Under the pieces are notes generated by a model that did not search any database, was not told the origin of the DNA, and saw only the letters and a program-made list of their open reading frames with translations. Positions 21,701-37,282 of a stretch of 64,000 nt of DNA are shown piece after piece (within the stretch, counting starts at the first letter, position 1; each line of letters opens with the position of its first letter). This stretch comes from Trichopria drosophilae (taxonomy: Eukaryota; Arthropoda; Insecta; Hymenoptera; Diapriidae). Position numbers and translations under genes: made by a program. The stretch lies in the NCBI GenBank assembly GCA_030407085.1, contig CM059584.1, forward strand, positions 127,939,001-128,003,000, written 5' to 3'.

Positions 21701-24066
21701 ACACCTCAGTAAAGACATACGCTATCAGTGACTATAAGGTCATTATTGGTATAATATACCTTATAAGTAGACGTATACTTCTCCAATATCCAGTAAGTAA
21801 GCAATTACAGTCCACATTAATCCTTGATCCCGACGCATGGGTCGTTTTCGACCCAGAGAAAATTCAAATTGTACTTTACAAAATTGCACAATTGCAAGCA
21901 TTTTCAAACAGCAGGACATATTTGACCCAGGTAGTAGGAGGAAAAACACCCTTCGGAACTAATGGTTAAGTGGCCTTTAAATCCACCGTTACATATATCG
22001 TTTATTTGCCAATTTGCTGGATATTAGCGGAATAAACCGACTTATAGCGACCTTCTAGTCATTGATGATTTCTGTGCTTGTTGAGACTTTAAATGGATGT
22101 TCATGACAGCGCTGTTAAATCTTCTACCAGGAGCACCCTTATATTATCGACCAGAAAAATAAAATAGATACTAAAAACCAACAGGACGACAATCGTCCAA
22201 AATGTTTTCTGCTCATCAATTTACCTTAACCTAGATAATCATAAACATTTTAAAATGATTACCTCGTACGCTGATCAGCCAAAGTTCCAGCGCTTACCTG
22301 CAAAATGTGTTAAATATTATATTAAAATAACTGTAAAAATGTTGTGGAGATTATGGAAGAAAGCTAAGTGTATATTTAATACTTGAAAGAAAGTATTCTA
22401 CTTAGATAGTAATCCAGAAAAATGAACAAAATGATCGAAAATGAACGAAAGTTGTATAGATTTTTATAAATTTATATATTTTGCTTTTCAAACAGAGCAG
22501 CGGATTCGGTATGTCCGGATGCCACCGAGCTATGCTTGCCAACAGAATTTCTTACTGGTTAGGAATTACGGGACCAAGTTACAATGTCGATACTGCTTGC
22601 AGTTCCAGCCTCTTCGCTATGGAACAAGCTTATAGAGCAATAAAAGATGGACTTTGCGATTCTGCGATAGTCGGAGGTTCTAATTTGTGCCTCCATCCTT
22701 TTATATCTCTCCACGTTTACAGACTAGGTACAATTAATGCAGTTCATTCAATTACTTTCTGTCATTTATCAATATGTATCCTGTAACATGCCCATGGGAA
22801 TATTTCAAAAATATTCGTCGGTGATGCCAAGAGTTCCTAAAAGCAATATGGTCTGACAATTGATCGTCAACATGTTTTAAAATTCTCAAAGATTTTATAC
22901 CTATTTTGTAGTAATGAAAAAACACAAAATAAAATTTCTATTAAAATGCTCCGAAGCTATTGAAAAATTCTCGTATTTGAATTTCATTTAGAGAATTGGA
23001 ATTCTGATAAATGATTTGCCTTTAGCTCGACAACTGTTCCAAAGCTGGGCTTGTCACACTGACATTCCCTAGATTTATTTTTAATTTGAAGCATTTTACT
23101 TAAATCTGCAAAGTTTCGAAGCCTAAATAACAACTAAAACAAAATTAGTCTAAAGTTTCTTATAATTTTTTAGGAGTTTTATCACCGGATGGTAAAAGTA
23201 AGTCATTCGACAACTCTGCAGATGGTTATACACGAAGTGAAGCAATCGCAGTTGTTTACCTACAAAAAGCCAAATACGCAAAACGTATTTACGCAACTGT
23301 CGTCCATGCCAAGACAAATAGCGATGGTTTCAAAGAAGAGGGTATCACTTTTCCATCCAGCCATATGCAGAGCGTGCTACTTGAGGAATTTTATAATGAA
23401 TGTGGTGTTTTGCCAACCAGTCTAAATTTTATAGAAGCACATGCTACTGGAACTAAAGTAGGCGATATCGAGGAAGTAAATGCTATTGACAATATTCTTT
23501 GTAAAGGTCGTAAAACTCAATTGAAAACTGGTTCAACTAGATCGAATCTTGGACATGCAGAAGGTGCGAGTGGTATCTGCTCCGTTGCGAAGGTACAAAT
23601 GATATAGGGGATAGAAATTCATACTTAATTAATTTTTCACCCACATTTCCTTGTATCATAGATCATCACTGCAATGGAATCGGGTATTCTACCTCCTAAT
23701 TTGCATTACAAGATACCTCGGGAAGGTGCAAAAGCCCTCGAAGAAGGAAAGCTTAAGGTAGTAACCGAACCAACACCTTGGGATGGAGGATACGTTGGTA
23801 TAAATTCATTTGGATTCGGAGGAGCTAACTGTCATTTATTACTAAAATCCAACATCAAAGAAAAATTAAACAAAGGTGACCCTGAAGATGACCTACCTAG
23901 ACTCGTCGTAGTATCTGGAAGGACGGAAGAAGCAATAAATACACTTTTAGCTGATGTAAGTGCCTAATAAACATTTAAAACACAAGTTTTAAAAGACATT
24001 TTGTCTTCACATAAGTCTATAAAAATGTCTATAAATATAAAAAATCAGTGAATGCGTACATGGTAG

Positions 24067-25565
24067 GTTGAAAGCAGACCAGTAGATGTGGAACATGTGA
24101 AGCTACTTCACGATGTATACTCTGACCATATACATGGACATACTTATCGAGGATATACAATACTTCAACCGCATGGAATCACAAAAAAACATACCAGAGA
24201 TATCAGAAAGTACCCATCGACTAAGAGACCCGTGTGGTTCGTCTTTTCTGGAATCGGTTCGCAATGGACGGGCATGGGTGCGTATGAACTTATCAACCAT
24301 TTTATTAGGCGCAGTTAAGACAAATAATTTAAATATGCATAGGCGAGGCTTTGCTACGTGTGCCAATATTTACAAAAGCAATAAAGAAATGCGATGCTGT
24401 GCTTAAGCCCCTTGGTGTCGACATCTTCAATATTTTGACATGTAAAAACACAAATTTGTTTGATAATATTCTTTACTCGATTGTAGGAATTACCTTTATA
24501 CAGGTAAAGTAATGAGTAATATAACAATATTAAATATAGAATTTTAATGCCTTGATATAATAGAAATTTCATACCGATGTTGGTAGAAATAACTTAATTA
24601 AATGTTTGAAATACTATTAGCATTATATATATTATTAACAGATTGGATTAGTTGATTTACTCGATGCTGCGGGTATAATAGTGGACAATGTCATCGATCA
24701 TTACAGTGGAGAATTAGGATGCGCTTATGTAGATGGCTGCCTCATAACCGAACGAACGATTCTCTTAGCTTATTCGCTAGGAAAAGCATTTCAGAAAAGT
24801 GAATTAATTTTCGGTTCGACTGCCACCGTTGGCTTAAGCTGCAATAACTTAAAGAACATATGTCCACAAGGCATCAATATTGTGGGTCATAAGGGTTCGG
24901 AATGTTCAGAAATTAAAGGCCCTACAGATTCAATTAAGAAATTCGTGGCTAAACTGCAGGCAAGTAGTTTTGTATAACAAACTATTGAAAACGTCAGATG
25001 TAGATTTGTAATATCATGGTAACATGGACAATTCTTACAAAAAAGTACCGGTTAAATTAGCGTACTGCATTTATAATTGCATTTATATAAATACTAAAAA
25101 TATAATTGTAAATCATCAATATTGTATTTTTAGGATAATCACATTTTCGTGGATTTCCCTTATCATAGTCAGTACTCATCAGCTATGACTTCAAAAGTAT
25201 TAGATGACCTTAAAAAAATGATCCCTAACCCAACTAAAATAAGTTCAAAGTGGTTAAGCACGTCAGTAGCCCAATCGGAATGGAACGAATCAATTGCAAA
25301 ACTTTTTTCAGCAGAATATCAAACAAGTAATTTACTCAAGTCAATGCTGTTTGAAGAAATGTCTACTTTAATACCAAAAGAAGCAATAACGATTGAAATA
25401 GCTTCTCATGGAATAATGCAACGGATTCTTCAAACGTATATGAAACCAGACGGGATCAGCGTATCACTGATGCAATCTAGACATAACGACAATGTGGAGT
25501 TTTTATTCCAAGCATTGGGACAATTATATAATGCAGGATTGCAACCTCAGTTAATGAACCTTTAG
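24067..25565 (+). pseudogene. malonyl/acetyl-transferase domain, exons 6-9, catalytic Ser lost
   Basis: Exon 6 starts with VESRPVDVEHVKLLHD and contains the linker YRGYTILQ and WFVFSGIGSQWTGMG. Exon 7 holds EALLRVPIFTKAIKKCD and VLKPLGVDIFNIL. Exon 8 holds the nucleophile elbow, which in this family reads GHSxGELG, but here reads DHYSGELGCAYVDG (24685-24726): the catalytic Ser position is Tyr and the Gly before it Asp. Exon 9 retains the PYHSQYSS region that carries the catalytic His, after a short deletion relative to the family. Exon 8 ends at a GC donor (CAG/GCAAGT at 24959). An in-frame TAG stop follows at 25563, just before PHVPYPLSSGTPMISPHIRW. Confidence 0.8.
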
Positions 25566-25583
25566 CCACATGTCCCATATCCT

Positions 25584-26375
25584 TTGAGCAGTGGTACACC
25601 AATGATATCACCCCACATTAGATGGGATCATTCAGATGTTTGGTACGTTGTAAAAGCCGTGGGGTTCGGAGAATCGGAATCTGCGCAGCGAACATTTGAC
25701 ATAACTCTCGCAGACGAAAATTACGAGTATATGGGAGGACATGTAATTGACGGGAGAATCTTGATACTTGCTACGGGATACTTGCCACTCGTATGGAAAA
25801 CCTTGGCTGATATGAAAACTAAGTTGTTTACAGATCTTTCTGTGGTGTTTGAAAATGTTAAATTTTTAAGGGCTACACATATTTCAAAGGATTCACAAGT
25901 GGCGCTTACAATTATGATACAAAAAGGTAATTTTAAGAGATAAATCATATTACATAAAGCTAAAGTTCTAACACTTATTCATGTTCTTATATAAGGGACG
26001 GGAAGATGTAAAGTCGTCGACGGCCAAACAGCAGTGGCAACGGGGTTTACGTAGAAAGTATGCATTTTCAACCAACCTTGGAACATGAAAATTGCGAAGA
26101 AACACTCACGCCGGAAGACATTTATAAAGATTTCTGTTTACGTGGGTTCCAATATGATGGCCCATTCCGTGGAATTAAAAGTGCTTCGACAAACGGGATG
26201 AAAGGACATCTAGCTTGGACCAATAATTGGGTCCCGTTTATGGACAACATGTTGCAAATGCAGCTCATAGGTATGGACTCTCGGGCATTGCTCGTATCGA
26301 CAGGAATCCAAAAACTAGTAATAGATCCAAGGGTTCATCTAAATCAGATCCGCACCATGAATGTTGACGACAAAC
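25584..26375 (+). pseudogene. dehydratase domain, frameshifted, motif altered
   Basis: The end of exon 9 and exon 10 encode the hot-dog dehydratase region, beginning ISPHIRWDHSDVWYVVKAV. The catalytic HxxxGxxxxP motif reads HVIDGRILIL: His and Gly are present but the Pro is Leu. Exon 10 (from 25996) continues in phase to VVDGQTAVATG and then hits TAG at 26052. The expected continuation (VYVESMHFQPTLE) is in another frame from about 26045, so one base is missing relative to the family within CGGGGTTTACG. The second motif region (FMDNMLQMQ) is intact. The exon 10 end (AAAC/GTTTGT) is my best phase-consistent choice but has a weak donor. Confidence 0.75.
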
Positions 26376-26458
26376 GTTTGTATTAAATATGTGAATATTC
26401 AACCTTACATTTCACTAAGCCTTATATAATGAAAGTTACCCACTCTTTTGTTGGACAG

Positions 26459-29253
<2,795 letters not shown>

Positions 29254-31279
29254 TAAATTGCTTTTTATGTTTTCATATTGGTTTCGAATTTCCATAAATA
29301 GTATTAATTAATCTACAACTTCTTGGATAATTTTTTTAGGTTTGCAACATATAAAAATGATTAGCCACCAAACGCCATTGACAGAACTAGGTTTGGATTC
29401 GATGATGGGTGTAGAAATAAAGCAAACTTTCGAGCGCGAATTCGATGTGTTTTTGACAGCGCAAGATATTCGTACTCTTAATTTTGCAAAATTAATGGAA
29501 ATGGATACTGGAAAAAAAATCAGGATGGTCATAATCAGGAATCGTTGTCTGGTATGCAACTCCTAATTCACAGTATTGGAATTGAACAAATGAATGAGGA
29601 AATCTACCTAAAATTGGCAACACAGGAAGAAGCAGGTCGAAACGAAGTAATCCTTATACCTGGAATTGAAGGATATGGATCAGTATTTTCTTCTCTTGCT
29701 CCAAAGATGAAGTCTCCTTGCACGTGTTTACAGTTTGGTGCCAATAGTATGACCGCAGACAGTATCCTAACCATTACGCAGAAACAATTACCAGTAATTT
29801 TCGTTTTATATCTCTCACTGTAGGGTAGAGATTTCAACTGCGTAAAACATATTCGCCTCAGAAACCTGTCCCTTTTTTTTTAATTTTATCAGAATATGTC
29901 CTCAAGCCAGCTCTTTTCAATTATGCGTTAGGGCACCAAATTCGTAAATAGTCGAATCATTTGCACATAACTCAAAAATACTTTCTATTTAGATAAATAT
30001 TATTTGCTATTTTCCTTTATTGGGTTCATTGTCACCGTTTGCTCAAAATTTGTAATTGGAGTGCATAGTTAGCAGATAAACAACACATTATTTTAGTATT
30101 ATTGTTTCTTACTCCCCCCACCCCTACTAACTATGTTTCAGTTTTTCAAATTTGATATATATGTATCAATGTTTATAGAGGCATTTGAGGTTGCTGATGA
30201 CTATTTTGCTGTCCACAATTTCATACATAAGACAGAAAATTATGTCAAATCATTCTCATTGTTATTTTAGTTACAAAAACTTCTTAACAGTTTTTTCGGA
30301 TAAATTAATTTTCTCGTACTATAAACCTGGAAAAAATAAACCCGTACCATTCGAATCGTCCACAATTATCCTTTTTTACCATTTAATCATTCTCTAAGCG
30401 TGGTATACGAAAGTAGGAATTCGCATGGTATGTTTTAATTTTACCAGGTAAACATTAAATGTCAAACCATCTTAACATTTTCATTAAAAATTTCAGCATG
30501 TTTTCAAGATATACAAAGGACGTAAAGATTTCGTAATAGTTGGATACTCGTTCGGAACAATAATAGCAATAGAACTTGTTAGGATTTTGGAAGCGAATGG
30601 ATTATCGGGTAAGTTAATCTTAATCGATGGATCTCCTGAACAAATGAAGATACTCAAGGACCGACAATTAACATCAAAAACTGACCAAGAATTACAAAAT
30701 AATATCTTATTGGGTTTAATGGATATGCTTTTACCAAACCTCAGCCCACAGGTGAGTTCTATGCATAATTCAGAATACGCAGAATACGAAAAGCAATTCT
30801 GAATTATTGAAAATGATAATTTTCTTAAACTTTGAATTCCATTTGTTTATTTTTGTGAATAATTCCATGTTATAAATCATTCTAAATCCTACCGAGAACT
30901 ATATTCTGGAATTCTTCTCTATACTTCAGGATATAAATTATACGGCACTATGTTCACTAAATCCAAATGAATCAGTGACATGAATAATTTAAATCATTTT
31001 GGATTTAATTTCTGTTTTATTGTCTTTTGAGGTCACAAGAATAATAAATAGCAAAGATAACACTTATTGTTGTTAAGACTTTGAAATTAAAAAGACATAA
31101 AAAAATAATATTTCATTGTAGTTCTAGCGAAGGGATTTATTTCGAAGTAATCTGGCACACCGGAGAATAATAAGAAAGCATTCGAAAATATTTCACGTTA
31201 TCGTTCCCCAACTTGGAAAAAAATGAAGAGTTAAAAAAAGACGTAAAAAAATTAAAAATTTGTTTAAAAATGTTATTTT

Positions 31280-32370
31280 TCTATATGTAAAGGCGTCATC
31301 CAATCGAATCCAGCTTCTGGATCGGTGGCATAATGACTTGTACTTTACGAAGACGTGACGTCCGATCAAAAATTCAAAATGGCGGCTGCAATACGCAGCC
31401 ATCATGACGGAACTTTTACGTTTTTGTATGTACCGCTTTTGCAAATGAATAATTTTTTATGAAAATGAGTGTTGGGGGTGTTTTTAGGTCGCAAATTTCG
31501 AGTTTGTTGTCCGATTTTTAAAATTCAAAATGGCGGATCATAAATGGCGGACTAAAATTGAAAATTTTCATCAATTTTTATCACATTGTGCATGCGAGGA
31601 TCCATAGTTTTTGGGATCACAGATCACTAATACGTTATCCGATTCTCAAAATGCAAAATGCTGGATCCAAAATTCCGGACAAAAATGTGAAAATTACCAT
31701 TGATTTTTATAAAATTTTGTATTGAAGGGTTTTTGGAATTCGAGACTATGTATCCGTTATCCGATTTTCAAAATTCATAATGTTAGACTGCATTTTAAAA
31801 TTGTTCATCCATTTTATAAAATTTGGTTTTAGATTGATTTGGGGTTGTAGATCGTGAATCGCTGATTCGAATCGAAATTGGCTTTAGACAAAGGCTCTCC
31901 TTGACTTATTGTATAAGAAATTTCGCGCTCCACAAAAAAGGTTTAGTGCATTTTTTTGTTTATCTTGCACTGTTTTCGATACTGAAGCCTCGAAACGAAA
32001 AAATTATTATATAACTATTACGTCACAATCACTGTTACGTAACTGTGACACGTTTGAGGAGGAATGTAACTATTACGTAACTGTGACATAACTTCTATGA
32101 TGATTGGGCATTTTTAATCTACAGATCGCCATTTTGAATTTTGAAAATCGGACAACGGATTCGTAATCTGCGATCCCTAAAACAGTCTGATGTATCATTT
32201 CATAAAAACGAAGAAAATTTTCAAATGTTAGTCCGCCATTTTCTATCCGCCATTTTGAATTTTTTAATTTTGACGACGAATTTGTAATTTGCGACCCAAA
32301 AACACCCCCTGCACTGATTTTCATAAAAAATTATTAATTTACAAAAGCGGGATTCGATTGGATGATCAAA
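31280..32370. repeat. fold-back repeat
   Basis: About 31280-31630 pairs with about 32100-32370 in inverse. Shared blocks include TCATCCAATCGAATCC (inverse GGATTCGATTGGATGA) and TTTTTAGGTCGCAAATT, plus a TTCAAAATGGCGGAT core. The inside (31640-31900) holds further direct copies of the core. It is non-coding. Confidence 0.7.
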
Positions 32371-32567
32371 AAATTACATTTTTAAAAATGTTTCCGAGTT
32401 TTTTCCTCTTCAAGACACCATATTGAAAAAACGGCTAAATTTATGAGAAAATGGAGATCGGATTCGAAAAGAACACACTCGAAAACTGTAGGATATGAGG
32501 TATCGTGCAATTTCATTATCTCGACATAAAAACTGTGACAATTTGTGCCGCTCGCGGCATTATCGGG

Positions 32568-33450
32568 TTAACCCATTATCGCCGACACTTTTTAAGCCAG
32601 CACTTTCACGTCGCTATTTCCAATTCGTTTGATGGAGAAAATATAACTGTGACATAGTGAATTTTGTCGAAAAAAGGTTGCGTTTTCCGGTGGTGTCCAT
32701 GAAATTTTGAAAAAATTGAAATGTTCACGCGAAAATGAAGGTTTTTCGTAAAAAAAAAACAGGATTTTTTTTCAACTTTGATATTTGTCCAGTTTCCGGT
32801 TTAGAATCACTCTCAAATCTTTGTATATCGTGTACTTTTGGTCTAAATAATTTAAAGTATCGATGATTTATATAATTAATTTTGGTCCACAAAATTGAAA
32901 ATGGCAGCCAAAACACCAAATTTTTTACTTAAACATTGCACATTAAAAAAATAAAAGTCTCAAAAAATTCTGAAAAAATTCTATTGCATTCTTTAATCGA
33001 TATTGAACATTTTTCGTTCTTACAATTTTTTTCAAGAGTCTATAGTTCTCGAGAAATAAATTCTTGAATGTTTAAGTAAAAAATTTGGCGCTTTGGCCGT
33101 CATTTTCAATTTTGTGGACCAAAATTAATTATATAAATCATCGATACTTTAAGTTTAGACCAAAAGTACACGATCTACAAAGATTTTAGAGTGATTCCAA
33201 ACCGGAAACTGGACGAAAATCGAAGTTGAAAAAAAAGTTTATTGAAAAAAATCATGTTTTTTTACGAAAACCTCCATTTTCACGTGGACAATTAAATTTT
33301 TTCAAAATTTCTTGGATACAGTCGGAAAGAGCAACCTTTCTTCGACAAAATTCACTGTATCACAGTTATATTTTCTCCGTTAAATGAATTGTAAATAGCG
33401 ACGTGAAAGTGGTGTCTTAAAAAGTACCCTTGTCGGCGTCAGGTGAACAT
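32568..33450. repeat. fold-back repeat with TTAACCC left end
   Basis: About 32568-32945 is the inverse of about 33065-33445, with arms near 370 bp and a short loop. Matching blocks include CGCCGACACTTTTTAA, TTTCACGTCGCTATTT and GGTCCACAAAATTGAAAATG. The left end reads TTAACCCATTATCGCC, as in other TTAA/CCC repeats in the window; the right end has drifted (GGCGTCAGG). No open frame is present. Confidence 0.72.
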
Positions 33451-34639
33451 AACCTCAAACATAACACTGCGCATATATTCGTTTGTAAACACCAAATACA
33501 TGCGAGAATAAATCGAATGTAACCAAAAAATCACTGAAAATTTTGCAGATAATCTCGTTTATTGGGTATTTAATAGAATTTATCCATATAATAACCATTT
33601 TTACTTTTTTTCTCGCGGTGAAAATGGAGCTTTTGCGAGGAAACTTCGAGAATCACACGAAAAATCACTCAAATCCACACAAATATCCAAGTTACTAATC
33701 AATAGGAGGGGGGGGGGGAGCAAACGCGAATTTGAATAATTTGTGCCCAACAAACCAAAAAGTATATGAAAAATCTGTGTACGATTTAGTACGAAATAAA
33801 TCTTTTGCGTTTCAAAGACGTATTGTTAACGATTTGAATTACAATAACCTAAAAATTTGAGTAAATTGTTTTTTAGGTTATGTGCTATTATCCCAATAGA
33901 TGAAAAAGAATTAAAACGAATTAAATACATTTTATTTTGGTTTCTTGACCATTTTCATTGAAATTCTTTCGTTCTAATGCGATATAAGACGTGAATAGAA
34001 TATAAACATAACCTAAAAGACATTGATTCGCAGTTTTACATGAAAACACGAATTAAAATGTAATCAATTTCCCCGGAACTAAATAATAATAATATATTGT
34101 GAAGGCAAGCAATGCCTTTCATGGACGTAACATTTATTTTTCTTTTTTCTTTGTAACAAAAAATATATCAATAAAACCGACGCATTTAAACGAATTTTCC
34201 CGAATTCAAATATTCGGAAATCCACGCGAATATCCCAATAAACGAAAAAGTATACGGAATCGAGATTCTGTTTCTTTCTAGTGGCGTATTGATTATTCGA
34301 GATTCTTATTCGAATTTACACTATTTTATACGACCTGTAATACCAGAATTGAAATCATTCGATCTTATACGATACCGTATTTAAGGCATTACAAAAATTG
34401 ATTTGTTGCGGCTTAGAATAGCTTTAAATTCTGTTAATTTAATCGAAGAATTGATTATATCGTTTTCCGTATTTCATAATTTTCGAAGAAATGTTCTGTT
34501 TTCTAGTTTTGAGTTTAAATCATTCGATAATCCAAAGTAATCGTTTCTTTGAGGTTATGTGCGCTTATGTATCGCGTATAATATCGGATACACTCGCATT
34601 CGTAACTGAAAGAGTGGGAAAGAAACAGACTTACTTCGT

Positions 34640-35645
34640 GTTTACCCGTAAAGTCCGAAAACGGCATAAATTCCAACCGTTTTTCAACATACGACTACAG
34701 ATCCAATTCGCAGATGAATCTTAATTGAATTATATTTTCTGAAATATTTTTTCGTGCACTTTTCAATTCCGTCGTTATTTTTGCTCTATCTCTCTTAGAT
34801 TTTTCAATATGGCGGCGTTTTCCTGGAAAAAAACATGTTAATTTTCAATTTTTATTTTGTTCAGTCGCGATTTACATTCAGTTAAACAGCTCAGCTTTGC
34901 TCCAAATTCTGTATCGGGTGGAATTTTTTGTTGTACTTTAAGGTTTTATTAGTATTTTTTAAAAATTCAAGATGGCGGTTGATTCGCATGTTGAGTTGTA
35001 ACGAAATTTATTATTATTTTCTCAAAAATGATTGGCTTACAACAGAAGTTGGTATACTACAGCTTTCAACAACAAAGATTCCACAGAACTGTTGCATTAG
35101 TTATTGAGTCTTGTAAAAGTCTCATAAAAGTCCACTTTCTGCACCTTATACTCGCGAAATTTTGTCCGCCATATTTGATCTGCCATATTGGATCCACCAT
35201 TTTGAATTTCGCAAATCTGATTTTAGATTCGAATTCAGTTACCTCAAAACCTGTAGTATACCAACTTCTGTTGTAAGCCAATCATTTTTGACAAAATAAT
35301 AAATTTCGTTACATCTCAACTTGACCATCAACCGCCATCTTGAATTTTTAAAAAATACCAATAAAACCTTAAAGTACAACGAAAAATTCCTCCCGATACA
35401 GAATGTAGAGCAAAACTGAGCTGTTTAACTGAATGTAAATCGCGATTGAACAAAATGAAAATTGAAAATTAACACGTTTTCCAGGAAAACGCCGCCATAT
35501 TGGAAAATCTAAAAGAGATAGAGCAAAAATAATGACGGATTTGAAAAGAGCACAAAAAATACTTCAGGAAATACAATTCAATTAAGATTCATCTACGAAT
35601 TGGTGGAATTTATGCCGTTTTGGGACTTTACGGGTTAAATCGTAC
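34640..35645. repeat. large fold-back repeat
   Basis: About 34640-35066 is the inverse of about 35248-35645, with arms over 400 bp. Outer blocks carry TTTACCCGTAAAGTCC; inner blocks carry TTGGCTTACAACAGAAGTTG. Both arms contain the ATTCAAGATGGCGG core. Pieces related to the outer edge also occur at about 33740-33800 and 35660-35800 (GTATACTTTTTCGTTTGTTGGG), so a larger nested structure is likely. Confidence 0.72.
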
Positions 35646-35888
35646 ACAGATTTTTCGTATACTTTTTCGTTTGTTGGGACACCACAAGAAAGAAACAGAA
35701 TGCAAAATACCCTGAAAACACAAAAGTAACATTTATGTAACAACTATGTAACATTTATGTCACAAAATATCGATTCCGTATACTTTCTGGTTTGTTGGGT
35801 GTACAACTAAACAAAATTTCTTGGAAGTAATGAAACCGCGTAAATACACCGACAAACAAAAAGTTCTTCTCTTGAAAAATCACTTGGA

Positions 35889-36118
35889 AGTAGGACTTCT
35901 CTTATTCTAATTGCCTTTCTTATTCTAAGTGTCCAACCTCTCTTATTCTAATCATTCCTAAGTCTTCTCCCACTATTACACGAAAAGTCAACGAAAAATA
36001 TTGTCCACGAATCACAAGCTTGCAAGCAAAGTAAGTGGTGGTAAGGGGAAAATTAGAATAAGAGAGGTCGCCGCCATTTTGAAAAACTTTACTAATTAGA
36101 ATAAGAGAGGTCCTACTG
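35889..36118. mobile_element. pogo-type MITE, copy 1
   Basis: A roughly 230 bp non-coding element with ends related to CAGTAGGACCTCTCTTATTC and its inverse, ending CCTACTG before TA. The left terminal CAG is damaged (AGTAGGACTTCTC). The inside reads TCAACGAAAAATATTGTCCA, shared with the copies at 53674 and 54323. The ends resemble those of the Tigger element at 44378 (CAGTAG, TA duplication). Confidence 0.75.
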
Positions 36119-36309
36119 TACAAGTTCCGCTTCTGATGAACAGAGGTTAGGAAATGTTTTTACATTTCATCTTCATTGTACATTTCTTGTACACTTACGA
36201 TAAAGTATATACAAAGCTCTTTTTGTACACTTCGTGTACACCCAGATTTTATTCGTGTCAATAGCAATACATTTTACCAAATTTTCATTATTTGTATAAA
36301 GTGCAACTT

Positions 36310-37282
36310 CCCAGATAACATTGAGTGCAGACTCACGATGGGCTCACGACGTGAATTCACGAAATGATGTCATTGTGCAGCCCTCATGATGGGCAGTTCC
36401 GTGCTGCACATGCACGTTTCTCACCTCCGAATCACAGTGAATTCACGCGTGATGCGCATTGTGAGTTCATCGTGATTGGCATCTGAGTGACATGCGCATG
36501 CGCATAGGTGCATTACTTGAGCCCCGTTATCTCTCTTCGAGCAAGGCGCCACCTACACGAAAATGTCGCCCGGCATTTACCGGCATACATTACACTTACA
36601 CATGAGTGACACACGTGCGTTTTCTTGTATTTATTTATTAACAAAGTAAATGAAAGTTATTTATTCCTAGAAGGAAGTGACAATTAAACTTTTATTAATG
36701 CTTGAATATATTTTTTTTAGGCCCGGATTCATAGTTGTAAATTCAACTTAAGTTCGTTTTTTTTCTCGTTTACATTATCGTCCATGTCAAAGTTGTACGA
36801 TGGTAAAATGGCATCACATAACTTTCAAACATAAAAAGCAAAATACAGTAGATCTGGACAACACCAAAGTACATAACAGAATGATATAATTACTGATTTG
36901 TCAGTTTGAGGTTAAGCTGCAATTCACGACTATGAAGCCCAGCCCAAGAGTATTCAGAATAAATTATAATGACACATATCGTAATTGAAGTCCCCATGAT
37001 CCTTTCAAAACATAATAATCTATTTTATTTTATAATTCTTTCGTATTAATCAAAAGAATATCTCCTATTACTTATTATAGATTTTCATGCGGCAGATTTT
37101 TCTACACGAGGACTCATAGTGAGCTCATCATGAGAAGCATTTCACGTGAAATCACGAGCGTGATTTCACTGTGTGACGCAATACCCGTCCGCATTACGCA
37201 GCGTTCATGAATTCATCCGTGATAGAATTTCTCACGCGTGAATTCATCGTGATTTCATTGCGATATCATTTTGTTATCTGGG
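36310..37282. mobile_element. element with CCCAGATAACA inverted ends
   Basis: It starts CCCAGATAACATT and ends TTTTGTTATCTGGG, giving 11-bp perfect ends. The subterminal 190 bp at each end are full of palindromic motifs around GTGAATTCACG, CGTGATTTCACTG and CTCATGATGGG. The middle is AT-rich with no transposase. One end plus the adjoining flank and the pogo MITE are duplicated in inverse at 53346-53890. CCC...GGG ends could suggest a piggyBac-like origin, but no TTAA duplication is seen. Confidence 0.62.

Larger units (their letters stand above)
19033..22495 (+). other. large second intron of the fatty acid synthase locus
   Basis: The donor AAG/GTTATC and acceptor TTTCAAACAG join phase 0 exons. 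The intron contains CT and TA microsatellites (20238-20365) and two oppositely oriented LINE fragments (20640-20840 and 21056-21700). I see no independent gene; the open frame running on from exon 2 to 19272 is intron read-through. Confidence 0.6.
18516..23955 (+). pseudogene. ketosynthase domain exons 1-5 of the fatty acid synthase locus
   Basis: Exons 1-5 encode the condensing domain. The opening EEIVITGIAGRFPKCDN is the usual start of animal synthase KS. Exon 2 carries KFDADFFGIHFKQAHFMDP, and exon 3 the active-site Cys in NVDTACSSSLFAMEQA. Exon 4 has the first catalytic His in EAHATGT and the second in SNLGHAEGASG. In that last motif the Lys normally placed just before the Ser (KSN) is Arg (TRSN). 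Exon 5 ends the domain with INSFGFGGANCHLLL. No stop or frameshift lies in this part. Intron 2 (19033-22495) is large. Confidence 0.85.

Noticed and set aside
24278..24406. Alternative reading of synthase exon 6 continuing past GMG
   Set aside because: A 65 bp phase-consistent intron (24278-24342) restores the expected GMGEALLRVPIF join.
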